Part shown: piece by piece, positions 1 to 4,710 of the stretch | How the letters are laid out: each line of letters starts with the position of its first letter | Position numbering within the stretch: the stretch's first letter is position 1 | Source: a bacterium | GTDB lineage: Bacteria; Babelota; Babeliae; Babelales; JABDEC01 | Reading direction: 5' to 3' | DNA: 5,433 nt | Assembly: GCA_947486885.1 (NCBI GenBank) | Contig: CANKVQ010000039.1 | Span: forward strand, 1-5,433 | Program-made: the position numbers and the translations under genes | The notes under the pieces: model-generated | Told to the model about the DNA's origin: nothing | Seen by the model: the letters and a program-made list of their open reading frames with translations, nothing else | Database searches by the model: none

Positions 1-124
1 ATTTTTTTAAAATTTTTAAATAATTTTTTATATATCATAATTTTATATTTTCGCAGCTCAAATTTCTTAAATTTATATTTATTTTTTTTAATTAATCTTT
101 AAAATTATAGATATTTTCTGATAT

Positions 125-144
125 TTGCCTAGTTTAATAGGCAA
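125..144 (+). terminator. Perfect 7-bp hairpin upstream of the tRNA
   Basis: TTGCCTA (125-131) and TAGGCAA (138-144) form a perfect 7-bp inverted repeat around a 6-nt loop, followed by GTCTGTTTT. It could end transcription of a plus-strand gene lying before the window, because the downstream side is T-rich but has no clean U run. It could also lie in the tRNA promoter or leader. The flanking bases 1-124 are almost pure A/T and show no gene. Confidence 0.35.
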
Positions 145-153
145 GTCTGTTTT

Positions 154-229
154 GGGGCTGTAGCTCAGTTGGTAGAGCGCATGGATGGCATTCATGAGGT
201 CAGCGGTTCGATCCCGCTCAGCTCCACCA
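154..229 (+). tRNA. tRNA-Ala, anticodon GGC
   Basis: The 76-nt sequence folds as a complete cloverleaf. The acceptor arms GGGGCTG and CAGCTCC pair over 7 bp. The D stem is GCTC/GAGC. The anticodon stem CATGG/TCATG closes the 7-base loop ATGGCAT, giving anticodon GGC, which reads alanine GCC and GCU codons. The T arm is AGCGG-TTCGATC-CCGCT. The third acceptor pair is G3-U70, the identity element recognised by alanyl-tRNA synthetase, which supports the anticodon reading. The discriminator is A and the 3' CCA is encoded. No second copy of the tRNA 3' end is visible elsewhere in the window, so there is no direct sign of an integrated element using it as an attachment site. Confidence 0.97.
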
Positions 230-252
230 CACTTCGTTAACTAAGTTCTGCT

Positions 253-1464
253 TTATTTTTCTAATATTCCAATTGTTTCCAAGCTAACTAAATCTTGCCA
301 GCTTAAACATGTACCATAAGTGCGTTTTTCAGTTTCATTGCCAGCATAAATTACAAAGCCATCTAGCATGGGTCTAATATTAATTTGTTCTGGATCATGT
401 TCTGCTTTTTGCCAAAATTTGATTTCATCAAAAGCATTTTGAGTGGGAGACATACGGGATTTAATTTCGATGGGGATTAATTTGTTTGATTGTTCGATCA
501 CACAGTCGATTTCGTGGCCAGTTTTATCCCGTAAAAAATAAATATTAGGCTGCTTGCTACTATTATAATAAAGCTTTACAATCTCTGTCATAATTAAAGA
601 CTCGATTAAGTTACCCCGATAGACACTTAATTTCAGATCATCTACTGACTCAATACCTAATAAATAAACTGCTAAACCAGTATCGTAAAAGAATAACTTA
701 GGAGCTTTAATTAAGCGTCTAGTAAATTGCGTTGAGTATGGCTGTAGCTGAAAAATAATAAACGAAGTTTCTAAGATTGAAAGCCAGGCTTTGGCAGTTG
801 CTACGTTAATATCAGCATCGCTAGCTAATGAACTATAGTTTACGATTTGCCCAATTCGCGCAGCGCAAAGTTTCATAAATTTAATAAAAGTAGCTAAGTT
901 CTGGACATTTTGCAGATCACGTACATCACGTTCGACATAGGTTTTAGCGTAGTTAAAATAAAAGTCATAGGAGCTTAATTTTTGATTTACAAAAAGCTCG
1001 GGATATTCGCCTTTAAATACTAGCTCTTCGATATTAGCTGGTAATAGCTGCGCAGATTTTAATTCACCTATGGTTAATGGCAATAAAGTTGTAATGGCGA
1101 TCCTGCCGGCTAATGTTTGGCTAATCGCGCGGTTCATGAGAAAATTTTGGGAGCCAGTTAAAATAAAATATCCTGGTCGACGATTTTCATCTACTAGCAA
1201 CTGAATATAAGATAACAGTTCTGGCACATGTTGAAATTCATCTAAAATTATTCCAAATTCATTTTTATGTAATTCTAAAAAACCTTTGGGGTCTTGTTTA
1301 GCATCATCTCTTAAGCTCAGATCTTCGAGTGATAAATATTTGTACTTGGTAAAAACAGCTTTGCTAAGCGTAGTTTTACCAGATTGGCGGGGCCCTAAGA
1401 TGGCAACTACCGGAAATGTTTCAGCTAGACGTATAATTGTATCGGTCAGGTTTCGTTTAATCAT
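253..1464 (-). CDS. AAA-type ATPase with C-terminal DUF4143 / nuclease-like domain
   Basis: The 403-residue protein belongs to the large family of prokaryotic ATPases with a C-terminal DUF4143 region. The N-terminal P-loop domain shows Walker A GPRQSGKTT at residues 24-32, Walker B hydrophobics ending in D75-E76 with Q78 next to it, and a sensor-like LTGSQN at about 102-107. A middle winged-helix-like part precedes PKLFFYDTGLAVYLLG. The C-terminal part has G316-H-E318-I-D320 and E333-I-K335, the E/D...ExK pattern of PD-(D/E)XK nuclease folds. Length is normal for the family and nothing looks broken. The family's role is poorly known; members are often proliferated accessory genes, and I cannot tell whether this one cuts DNA. 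The ATG at 1464 follows weak AGGA and GGGAG ribosome-binding candidates. The gene is convergent with the tRNA, and a 52-bp palindrome lies about 64 nt upstream of the start. Confidence 0.9.
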   Translation of the reverse strand: MIKRNLTDTIIRLAETFPVVAILGPRQSGKTTLSKAVFTKYKYLSLEDLSLRDDAKQDPKGFLELHKNEFGIILDEFQHVPELLSYIQLLVDENRRPGYFILTGSQNFLMNRAISQTLAGRIAITTLLPLTIGELKSAQLLPANIEELVFKGEYPELFVNQKLSSYDFYFNYAKTYVERDVRDLQNVQNLATFIKFMKLCAARIGQIVNYSSLASDADINVATAKAWLSILETSFIIFQLQPYSTQFTRRLIKAPKLFFYDTGLAVYLLGIESVDDLKLSVYRGNLIESLIMTEIVKLYYNSSKQPNIYFLRDKTGHEIDCVIEQSNKLIPIEIKSRMSPTQNAFDEIKFWQKAEHDPEQINIRPMLDGFVIYAGNETEKRTYGTCLSWQDLVSLETIGILEK

Positions 1465-1527
1465 GATTCCTAGAACTCCCTCGAGATTTTATAAGTTTTT
1501 AAATTTTAGATATTTTTTAAAATATAG

Positions 1528-1579
1528 TATCGTATTGGACAAATCGTATAACGCGTTAATAGATTTGTCCAATACGATA
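1528..1579. repeat. 52-bp interrupted palindrome upstream of the ATPase gene
   Basis: Two perfect 18-nt arms (1528-1545 and 1562-1579; the left arm begins TATCGTATTGG and ends ACAAATC) flank a 16-nt centre. At the exact middle of that centre is a second perfect palindrome, TAACGCGTTA (1549-1558), separated from each arm by three unpaired bases. The whole is thus symmetric about one point between 1553 and 1554. It lies about 64 nt upstream of the ATPase ATG and about 30 nt before the upstream box of exported gene 1. It could be an operator bound by an oligomeric protein, a cruciform, or a small mobile palindrome. The arms contain TTGGAC and TTGTCC, which could serve as -35 elements for the ATPase gene, but no convincing -10 accompanies them. 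Confidence 0.85.
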
Positions 1580-1610
1580 ATTTAAAAATAGTTCAAAAGT
1601 TTTAGAATAA

Positions 1611-1684
1611 TTCGACCAGATCGCTATTTGTATCAAAAATTAATCAAATTCTTCTGTTTACCCCCCCCTTTGTTAAGCTATAGT
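1611..1684 (+). promoter_or_regulatory. Shared promoter, copy 1 (exported gene 1)
   Basis: This is the first of three related promoter regions. The 20-nt box TTCGACCAGATCGCTATTTG (1611-1630) matches the other two copies as YTYGAYCHRATCGYTATTTG. It ends 48 nt before the -10 hexamer TATAGT (1679-1684), against 50 nt in copies 2 and 3, so it is placed like an activator site. Between them are TTTACC (1657-1662), a weak -35 candidate with a 16-nt spacer, and a run of eight C (1661-1668). The stretch from 1674 onward is identical to copy 2. Promoter function is inferred from conservation and from the -10 match. Confidence 0.7.
1661..1668 (+). repeat. C8 tract inside promoter copy 1
   Basis: Eight cytosines followed by TTT lie just upstream of the conserved GTTAAGC that leads into the -10 box, where the -35/-10 spacer would be. 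The same place holds C4T6 in copy 2 and C12T in copy 3. Such a run is striking in AT-rich DNA. Slippage here would change promoter spacing. Confidence 0.85.
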
Positions 1685-1685
1685 T

Positions 1686-1742
1686 ACTAATAGGATCAAT
1701 AATCTCTGGGCGATCTAGAGGTGCCATTAGTAGTTTTGGAGG
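1686..1742 (+). promoter_or_regulatory. Conserved leader with hairpin, copy 1
   Basis: Bases 1674-1744 are identical to 2832-2902, in front of an unrelated gene. Within them, 1702-1709 (ATCTCTGG) pairs with 1715-1722 (CTAGAGGT) around the loop GCGAT, giving 8 bp with two G-U pairs. An outer helix may form between ACTAAT plus GG (1686-1694, one bulged A) and CCATTAGT (1724-1731). The connector ATCAATAA (1695-1702) is identical in all three copies. GGAGG (1738-1742) sits 7 nt before the start codon. If TATAGT is the -10, transcription would start near 1690-1692, cutting into the outer helix; the inner hairpin would remain complete. Confidence 0.75.
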
Positions 1743-1749
1743 TTATTTT

Positions 1750-1944
1750 ATGAAAAAAATAATTTTAATCTTAAGTTTATTTAGTTTAACGTTATTAACC
1801 AGTACTAATTTGTTTTCTTGTACTAATCCTAGCAAGTGTGGCTGGTTTTATGGTGGTGCATGTTGCGACGGATATGCATGTGGGGACCCCGGCGCTGGTG
1901 TTTGGTTGCCAATGGGCCCAGGAGTTTGCGCTTACGTAGATTGA
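1750..1944 (+). CDS. Small exported cysteine-rich protein, knottin-like cysteine order
   Basis: The 64-residue protein has an N-terminal export signal (K2-K3, then a long hydrophobic stretch to about residue 22) and a short mature part of roughly 41 residues. I do not recognise a family. Six cysteines, C24, C30, C38, C39, C44 and C60, follow C-x5-C-x7-CC-x4-C-x15-C. This is the C-C-CC-C-C order of inhibitor-cystine-knot miniproteins, and CCDGYAC resembles the CC-x-G-x-x-C often seen in them; the last loop is a little long. Disulfide bonding is inferred. Alternatively LFS-C24 could be a poor lipobox, which would leave five cysteines for other uses. ATG 1750 is supported by GGAGG 7 nt upstream. 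The gene shares its promoter and leader with the genes at 2906 and 4718 and ends before a strong terminator at 2030. It could act outside the cell or in the periplasm. Confidence 0.8.
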   Translation: MKKIILILSLFSLTLLTSTNLFSCTNPSKCGWFYGGACCDGYACGDPGAGVWLPMGPGVCAYVD

Positions 1945-1945
1945 G

Positions 1946-1997
1946 TTTAGTTGATTTTTTTTATATGCCTAGGTTTTAAAGCATTAGCTCAACTAAA
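1946..1997 (+). repeat. 9-bp inverted repeat after exported gene 1
   Basis: TTTAGTTGA (1946-1954) and TCAACTAAA (1989-1997) are perfectly complementary across a 34-nt AT-rich interval, directly after the stop codon. It could protect the 3' end of the message or be chance in AT-rich sequence. A separate perfect 16-bp AT-rich palindrome, TTGATTTTAAAATCAA, lies at 2016-2031 just before the terminator. Confidence 0.4.
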
Positions 1998-2029
1998 AAC
2001 GAAGCGTGCAAATAATTGATTTTAAAATC

Positions 2030-2066
2030 AAAAAAGGGTTGGGAGTAGAATTTTGGCCCTTTTTTT
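2030..2066. terminator. Bidirectional intrinsic terminator between exported gene 1 and mazF
   Basis: AAAAAAGGGTTGG (2030-2042) pairs with TTGGCCCTTTTTT (2053-2065), the inner pairs being G-U. The loop is GAGTAGAATT, and a T run follows on the plus strand. Read from the minus strand the same hairpin also ends in six T, so it can stop both exported gene 1 and the convergent mazEF operon. Its right end overlaps the mazF stop codon. The core aligns with the terminator of exported gene 2 (3588-3624). Confidence 0.8.
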
Positions 2067-2424
2067 AATTATATAAATTTTTTTCAGCAAACATTTCGCG
2101 TAAAATCTTTAGCGTAAACCTAGCTTCTAGGGCGCTTATAGTCCCCAATTTTTTAATTAAACGTGATTTGTCGACCGTTCTGATTTGATCTAACACAATC
2201 TGACCATCTTTATTTTCAAATTTTACTGGCACCCGCGTAGGATAAGCACGTCCTTTAGTGGTCATCGGGGCGATAATAATTGTATTAATGTGTAGATTCA
2301 TATCATCGGGTGAAATTACCACACAGGGCCTAGTCTTATTAATCTCAGAGCCTTGAGTAGGGTTTAAATGCACCAAGAAAATCTCAAATTGATTAATTTT
2401 TAGATTGGTTGAAATAGTTACCAT
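2065..2424 (-). CDS. mazF: MazF/PemK-family endoribonuclease toxin
   Basis: The 119-residue protein is of normal length for the MazF/PemK family, whose members cut mRNA at short sites when released from their antitoxin. Visible family motifs are G25-S26-E27 followed by K30-T-R32-P33-C-V-V-I (first loop and putative catalytic arginine), A52-P-M-T55-T56-K (putative catalytic threonine region) and G74-Q-I-V-L-D-Q-I-R82-T-V-D (dimer core). I chose ATG at 2424. An in-frame TTG six bases upstream is possible but less likely. From ATG 2424 the gene overlaps the antitoxin end by 7 nt (ATGGTAA), which suggests translational coupling, with toxin made only after antitoxin. The stop codon lies inside the bidirectional terminator. 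The closest alternative name is pemK; sequence alone does not separate them. Confidence 0.92.
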   Translation of the reverse strand: MVTISTNLKINQFEIFLVHLNPTQGSEINKTRPCVVISPDDMNLHINTIIIAPMTTKGRAYPTRVPVKFENKDGQIVLDQIRTVDKSRLIKKLGTISALEARFTLKILREMFAEKNLYN

Positions 2425-2678
2425 TGCCAATCTCGCTGGTCATCTTCTAGCTCCAGCTCTAATTCTGGAGCATCGATTAGTTGGTCGTCACCAGCTTTAG
2501 CCATCGCTTTAAAAGCTTCCTGCCAACCAGCTCTAGGTACAGCTTTAGGGGTCGATAAAATTAATTTGCCATCTTTAACTTCGGCGATTACCAAATCTTT
2601 AAATTTACACTGTTCTAATAGCGCTTTAGGTAGTCTGATGCCTCGTGAATTGCCAATTTTAATCAAATTTAATTTCAT
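2418..2678 (-). CDS. mazE: MazE/AbrB-family antitoxin
   Basis: The 86-residue protein opens with the swapped-hairpin AbrB DNA-binding fold: MKLNLIKIGNSRGIRLPKAL, followed by strands around VIAEVKDGKLILS. The C-terminal half is acidic (ELELELEDDQRD) and ends in DWQW, an aromatic and acidic tail typical of MazE/PemI antitoxins that wraps and blocks the toxin. It is the first gene of the two-gene mazEF operon. The ATG at 2678 has GGGGT about 9 nt upstream. The product should neutralise MazF and, with it, repress its own promoter. A palindrome covering the -10 (2715-2726) is a fitting operator. The operon is divergent from exported gene 2 and convergent with exported gene 1. Confidence 0.92.
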   Translation of the reverse strand: MKLNLIKIGNSRGIRLPKALLEQCKFKDLVIAEVKDGKLILSTPKAVPRAGWQEAFKAMAKAGDDQLIDAPELELELEDDQRDWQW

Positions 2679-2714
2679 AAGCTTAACCCCAGTAACTCTT
2701 TTGTGTTTATATTG

Positions 2715-2726
2715 TAATAACTATTA
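2715..2726. promoter_or_regulatory. Putative MazE operator palindrome
   Basis: TAATA-AC-TATTA is a 12-bp inverted repeat overlapping the -10 hexamer and probable start site of the mazEF promoter. MazE-type antitoxins bind palindromes placed this way. The sequence is all A/T apart from one base pair, so chance symmetry is possible. Confidence 0.45.
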
Positions 2727-2752
2727 TAGAAATATTTAAGTTTAAGAGTCAA
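2723..2752 (-). promoter_or_regulatory. Sigma70-type promoter of mazEF
   Basis: On the minus strand TTGACT (2747-2752) and TATAAT (2723-2728) are separated by 18 nt, a near-consensus housekeeping promoter. The transcript would start near 2716, about 38 nt before the mazE ATG. It is divergent from the promoter of exported gene 2, whose upstream box begins at 2767, so a regulator on one could affect the other. Confidence 0.8.
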
Positions 2753-2766
2753 TGATTACGCAATAA

Positions 2767-2842
2767 TTTGATCCAATCGCTATTTGTCTCGAAAGTCAAT
2801 TTAACTATTTAGTTTAATTCCCCTTTTTTGCTAAGCTATAGT
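2767..2842 (+). promoter_or_regulatory. Shared promoter, copy 2 (exported gene 2)
   Basis: The conserved box TTTGATCCAATCGCTATTTG (2767-2786) ends exactly 50 nt before TATAGT (2837-2842). In place of a long C run this copy has C4T6 (2820-2829). TTTAAT (2813-2818) with an 18-nt spacer is a weak -35 candidate. From 2832 the sequence is identical to copy 1 for 71 nt. The region between the box and the pyrimidine tract is the least conserved part. Confidence 0.7.
2820..2829 (+). repeat. C4T6 tract inside promoter copy 2
   Basis: This pyrimidine run occupies the position of the C8 and C12 tracts in the other two copies. It is followed by the same GCTAAGC and -10 box. The short C run suggests this promoter is the least prone to slippage of the three. 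Confidence 0.75.
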
Positions 2843-2843
2843 T

Positions 2844-2900
2844 ACTAATAGGATCAATAATCTCTGGGCGATCTAGAGGTGCCATTAGTAGTTTTGGAGG
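2844..2900 (+). promoter_or_regulatory. Conserved leader with hairpin, copy 2
   Basis: It has the same sequence and folding as copy 1: inner helix 2860-2867 with 2873-2880, loop GCGAT, possible outer helix 2844-2852 with 2882-2889, then GGAGG (2896-2900) only 5 nt before ATG 2906. Identity with copy 1 stops just after the Shine-Dalgarno sequence, so the shared unit is promoter plus leader and excludes coding sequence. Confidence 0.75.
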
Positions 2901-2905
2901 TTGTT

Positions 2906-3562
2906 ATGAAAAAGTTAATGTTTGTTTTATTTATGATTCTGGGAAATGAACTAGCGGCCTCTGCAGATGATCTGAGGGCTAGTACAGAATATTCTAAGAG
3001 AAGAGCAGAGGCTGAGAAAATGACGGCCCGTTATGTTGACGAATACGTTGAGACACTTTTTGATTTAGATAAGTATCGGCATCTTAGTGCTACAGTCGAT
3101 GATTTGTCTCCAGAAGACGCTTTAAAATCAATACCTAAGAGAAAAGTGAATTATGATGAAATAACAGAAAAATTACTAATGCCCAGTGGTGGAGTTGACG
3201 CTGCTAAAATAAGTGCTTTTGATAGAGCATTAGATTTAAGAGCATCACTCATTGCTGATTATAAAAAGCTTTATGACGCTAAGCTTCGTGCAGCTAAACG
3301 CAAGCGTTTTTATTTAGAGGCATTAGGATCTGACAGATATGTTGAGCCCACATTCCCTTCTGATATGGATCCAAATGTTAGAGAAGATGCTACAGAACAA
3401 AGTCGGGCCGATTTCAGAGAACTTCATTTTGATCTTATTAAAGACGCATTCGATTCGCAGCGAAGATTAAAAGCAGCAATCGCGCCTTGGTTAGCTAGCG
3501 TTACAGAAAAAGAAGCGCAGTTAAGCATCCTAGGTGGTGCGGTGGAATCCAAAGATAGTTAA
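2906..3562 (+). CDS. Exported, charged, probably helical protein of unknown function
   Basis: The 218-residue protein is not recognised. Residues 1-20 form a Sec signal peptide (K2-K3, a hydrophobic stretch from L4 to L12, and an A18-S-A20 cleavage site before D21). The mature part of about 198 residues is rich in K, R, E, D, A and L, has no cysteine, and alternates charged and hydrophobic residues as in long amphipathic helices, for example around LRASLIADYKKLYDAKLRAA and near the C-terminus. No membrane segment or catalytic motif is visible. I start at ATG 2906, because GGAGG lies 5 nt upstream and the signal peptide then begins MKK. An in-frame GTG at 2879 falls inside the conserved leader hairpin and is rejected. 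The protein resembles neither of the other exported proteins, but shares their promoter and leader and the terminator type of gene 1. Confidence 0.82.
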   Translation: MKKLMFVLFMILGNELAASADDLRASTEYSKRRAEAEKMTARYVDEYVETLFDLDKYRHLSATVDDLSPEDALKSIPKRKVNYDEITEKLLMPSGGVDAAKISAFDRALDLRASLIADYKKLYDAKLRAAKRKRFYLEALGSDRYVEPTFPSDMDPNVREDATEQSRADFRELHFDLIKDAFDSQRRLKAAIAPWLASVTEKEAQLSILGGAVESKDS

Positions 3563-3587
3563 GTAAGCTAAAACGGTAATTTTTTGA

Positions 3588-3624
3588 TGAGGGCCGGAAG
3601 TAAAATCTCGACCCTTAATTTTTT
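3588..3624 (+). terminator. Intrinsic terminator of exported gene 2
   Basis: TGAGGGCCGG (3588-3597) pairs with TCGACCCTTA (3608-3617) with one C-A mismatch, and ATTTTTT follows. The core aligns without gaps to the terminator of exported gene 1: GGG, then YYGGRAGTARAATYTYGR, then CCCTT. Most of the differences are transitions, which suggests common descent. Confidence 0.75.
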
Positions 3625-3712
3625 CAAGCTGTTGAATTTGTGCTTATGCAATAGTTGTGGAAACCAAGATAGTGTTTTTTAGACTTAAAAATATGCGTGC
3701 TTGAGAAATTTG

Positions 3713-3741
3713 TTGAAAGATGTTTAGCTTAAAATTAATAT
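3713..3741 (+). promoter_or_regulatory. Putative promoter of the MNT/HEPN operon
   Basis: TTGAAA (3713-3718) and TAATAT (3736-3741) are separated by 17 nt. This fits a housekeeping promoter starting about 25 nt before ATG 3772. The rest of the interval from 3625 to 3771 shows nothing else, and none of the shared leader is present. The ribosome-binding site is weak (AAGAAACTAAGA). Confidence 0.55.
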
Positions 3742-3771
3742 TTTGACATTTCCACAAGAAACTAAGATTTT

Positions 3772-4092
3772 ATGATCGCGCCAGAAATTATTGAAGAAGT
3801 TAAAAATAGACTTATTAAAGTTTATAATCCGTTACAAATTTATTTATTTGGGTCATATGCTTGGGGTACACCTAATGAAGATAGTGATTTAGATTTGTTG
3901 ATTGTAATAGATGTTTCAGATGAGCAGCGGCACAAGCGCAGTAAGCCTGGATTTGAAGCATTATGGGGCTTATGTATTTCCAAAGATTTGATGGTTTACA
4001 CTAAGCATGAATTAGATGAATATGCTGCTAACCCCAATACCCTAGTTTCCAAAGTACTTAAAGATGGCAAGGTGATTTATGTTAGATCATAA
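3772..4092 (+). CDS. Minimal nucleotidyltransferase (MNT), probable antitoxin
   Basis: The 106-residue protein is a minimal nucleotidyltransferase of the polymerase beta fold. The signature G27-S28-x10-D39-x-D41 is intact within LFGSYAWGTPNEDSDLDLLI, and D72 in ISKDLMVY can be the third metal-binding acid, so the enzyme looks active. The length matches stand-alone MNT proteins. These are encoded beside HEPN partners. In the studied MntA/HepT systems the MNT protein transfers AMP groups to the HEPN toxin and silences it; I infer a similar role here. The gene overlaps the HEPN gene by 14 nt, so both are probably translated together. Annotation as a resistance-type nucleotidyltransferase would be misleading, since no substrate-binding domain is present. 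Confidence 0.9.
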   Translation: MIAPEIIEEVKNRLIKVYNPLQIYLFGSYAWGTPNEDSDLDLLIVIDVSDEQRHKRSKPGFEALWGLCISKDLMVYTKHELDEYAANPNTLVSKVLKDGKVIYVRS

Positions 4093-4489
4093 AGTCTGGT
4101 TAGCCAAAGCTTTAAGTGATCTTAGGTCAGCCAAAAAATTAGCCAAAGATGACGACGATACATTAGATACATCGGCTTATCACACTCAACAGTGTGCTGA
4201 AAAAGCTCTAAAAGCATATTTAGTTTTTAAAAATCAACATGTGCCACGAACGCATGATCTTGAAAAACTTTTGGAATTATGCGCTTTATTAGAACCTAGT
4301 TGCAAAATATTACTTAGCGATGTTTTGGATTTATTACCATATGCGATCTATTCACGTTATCCAGATGATCGTTTTAATGTTAGTCGTGAAGAAATTTTAA
4401 GTGCGATTAAAAAAGCAGCTAAAATTTTAAATTTTGTAAAAAATCTAATCGAACCTGAAAAAGCTTTTAATCAGACCATTTTTGATTAA
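4079..4489 (+). CDS. HEPN-domain protein, probable toxin partner of MNT
   Basis: The 136-residue all-helical protein has the PF05168-type HEPN pattern: W7-x6-D14-L-x2-A18, then A33-Y-H-T-Q37-Q-C-A-E41-K-A-L-K45-A, then P56-R-T-H59-D60-L, then R93-Y-P95-D-D. HEPN proteins paired with MNT genes are generally ribonuclease toxins of toxin-antitoxin or defence modules. The usual RX4-6H nuclease motif is not evident: R57 and H59 are too close, and no histidine follows R93 at the right distance. It may therefore be a diverged or non-nuclease HEPN, perhaps nucleotide-binding. The start overlaps the MNT stop by 14 nt. The 3' end carries a hairpin across the stop codon that may terminate the operon. 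Confidence 0.87.
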   Translation: MLDHKVWLAKALSDLRSAKKLAKDDDDTLDTSAYHTQQCAEKALKAYLVFKNQHVPRTHDLEKLLELCALLEPSCKILLSDVLDLLPYAIYSRYPDDRFNVSREEILSAIKKAAKILNFVKNLIEPEKAFNQTIFD

Positions 4490-4500
4490 AGTTAGTTTTT
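4466..4500 (+). terminator. Weak terminator overlapping the HEPN stop codon
   Basis: TTTAATCA (4466-4473) and TGATTAAA (4483-4490) pair perfectly over 8 bp with a 9-nt loop. GTTAG and then five T (4496-4500) follow. The stem has only one G-C pair, so it would be weak. The remaining interval up to 4576 shows no gene. Confidence 0.4.
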
Positions 4501-4576
4501 CTGAAAATTCTTTAATTTAGCCCGTTTTTTAGCCAAACAACCAAAATCTTTACCCCAAAAAATAGCTTTGCAATAT

Positions 4577-4652
4577 CTCGATCTAATCGTTATTTGCAAC
4601 AAGAATTAAGCAAACTCTTACTTCTACCCCCCCCCCCCTGCTAAGCTATAAT
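4577..4652 (+). promoter_or_regulatory. Shared promoter, copy 3 (exported gene 3)
   Basis: The conserved box CTCGATCTAATCGTTATTTG (4577-4596) ends 50 nt before a perfect TATAAT (4647-4652). The spacer contains twelve consecutive C (4627-4638), then TGCTAAGC as in copy 2. No good -35 is visible; TCTACC next to the C tract is the nearest candidate. This copy is more diverged than copies 1 and 2 and its -10 is better than theirs. Confidence 0.7.
4627..4638 (+). repeat. C12 tract inside promoter copy 3
   Basis: Twelve cytosines sit 8 nt upstream of the -10 hexamer. Tracts of this length are prone to slipped-strand changes in bacteria. Any change would alter the spacing between the upstream elements and the -10 box, and so promoter strength. 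Sequencing error in the run length is also possible. Confidence 0.85.
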
Positions 4653-4653
4653 T

Positions 4654-4710
4654 ACTATTAGTATCAATAAGTCTTGGGTGGCCTGAGATTAAGCTGGTAG
4701 TTTGTGGGGG
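4654..4710 (+). promoter_or_regulatory. Conserved leader with hairpin, copy 3 (diverged, pairing kept)
   Basis: Bases 4670-4677 (AGTCTTGG) pair with 4683-4690 (CTGAGATT) around the loop GTGGC, the same 8-bp helix as in copies 1 and 2. Aligned without gaps to copy 1, four pairs change on both sides and stay paired: U-G to G-U, C-G to U-A, U-A to C-G, and C-G to U-A. A fifth goes from U-A to U-G. The outer helix is also kept as 9 bp (4654-4662 with 4693-4701). The connector ATCAATAA is unchanged. The ribosome-binding site is GTGGGGG, 7 nt before ATG 4718. Confidence 0.75.

Noticed and set aside
231..261. Terminator after tRNA-Ala
   Set aside because: The imperfect palindrome ACTTCGTTAACTAAGT gives only a 4-bp stem around an 8-nt loop, and the T-rich stretch that follows is interrupted. 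It is too weak to call.
154..1464. tRNA-Ala as the attachment site of an integrated element
   Set aside because: No duplicate of the tRNA 3' end and no integrase gene are visible in the window.
1286..1585. Plus-strand open frame of 99 codons
   Set aside because: It lies mostly antisense to the 5' part of the ATPase gene and runs through the 52-bp palindrome, with no plausible ribosome-binding site or protein features.
2425..2430. TTG start for mazF two codons upstream
   Set aside because: ATG 2424 overlaps the antitoxin stop in the usual coupled fashion and gives normal family length.
2879..2905. GTG start 27 nt upstream for exported gene 2
   Set aside because: The codon lies in the conserved leader, which is identical in front of gene 1. 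ATG 2906 follows GGAGG and starts a proper signal peptide.
4670..4701. TPP riboswitch, suggested by CTGAGA after GGGTGG in leader copy 3
   Set aside because: CTGAGA is absent from copies 1 and 2, and the rest of the thi-box core is not present in any copy.
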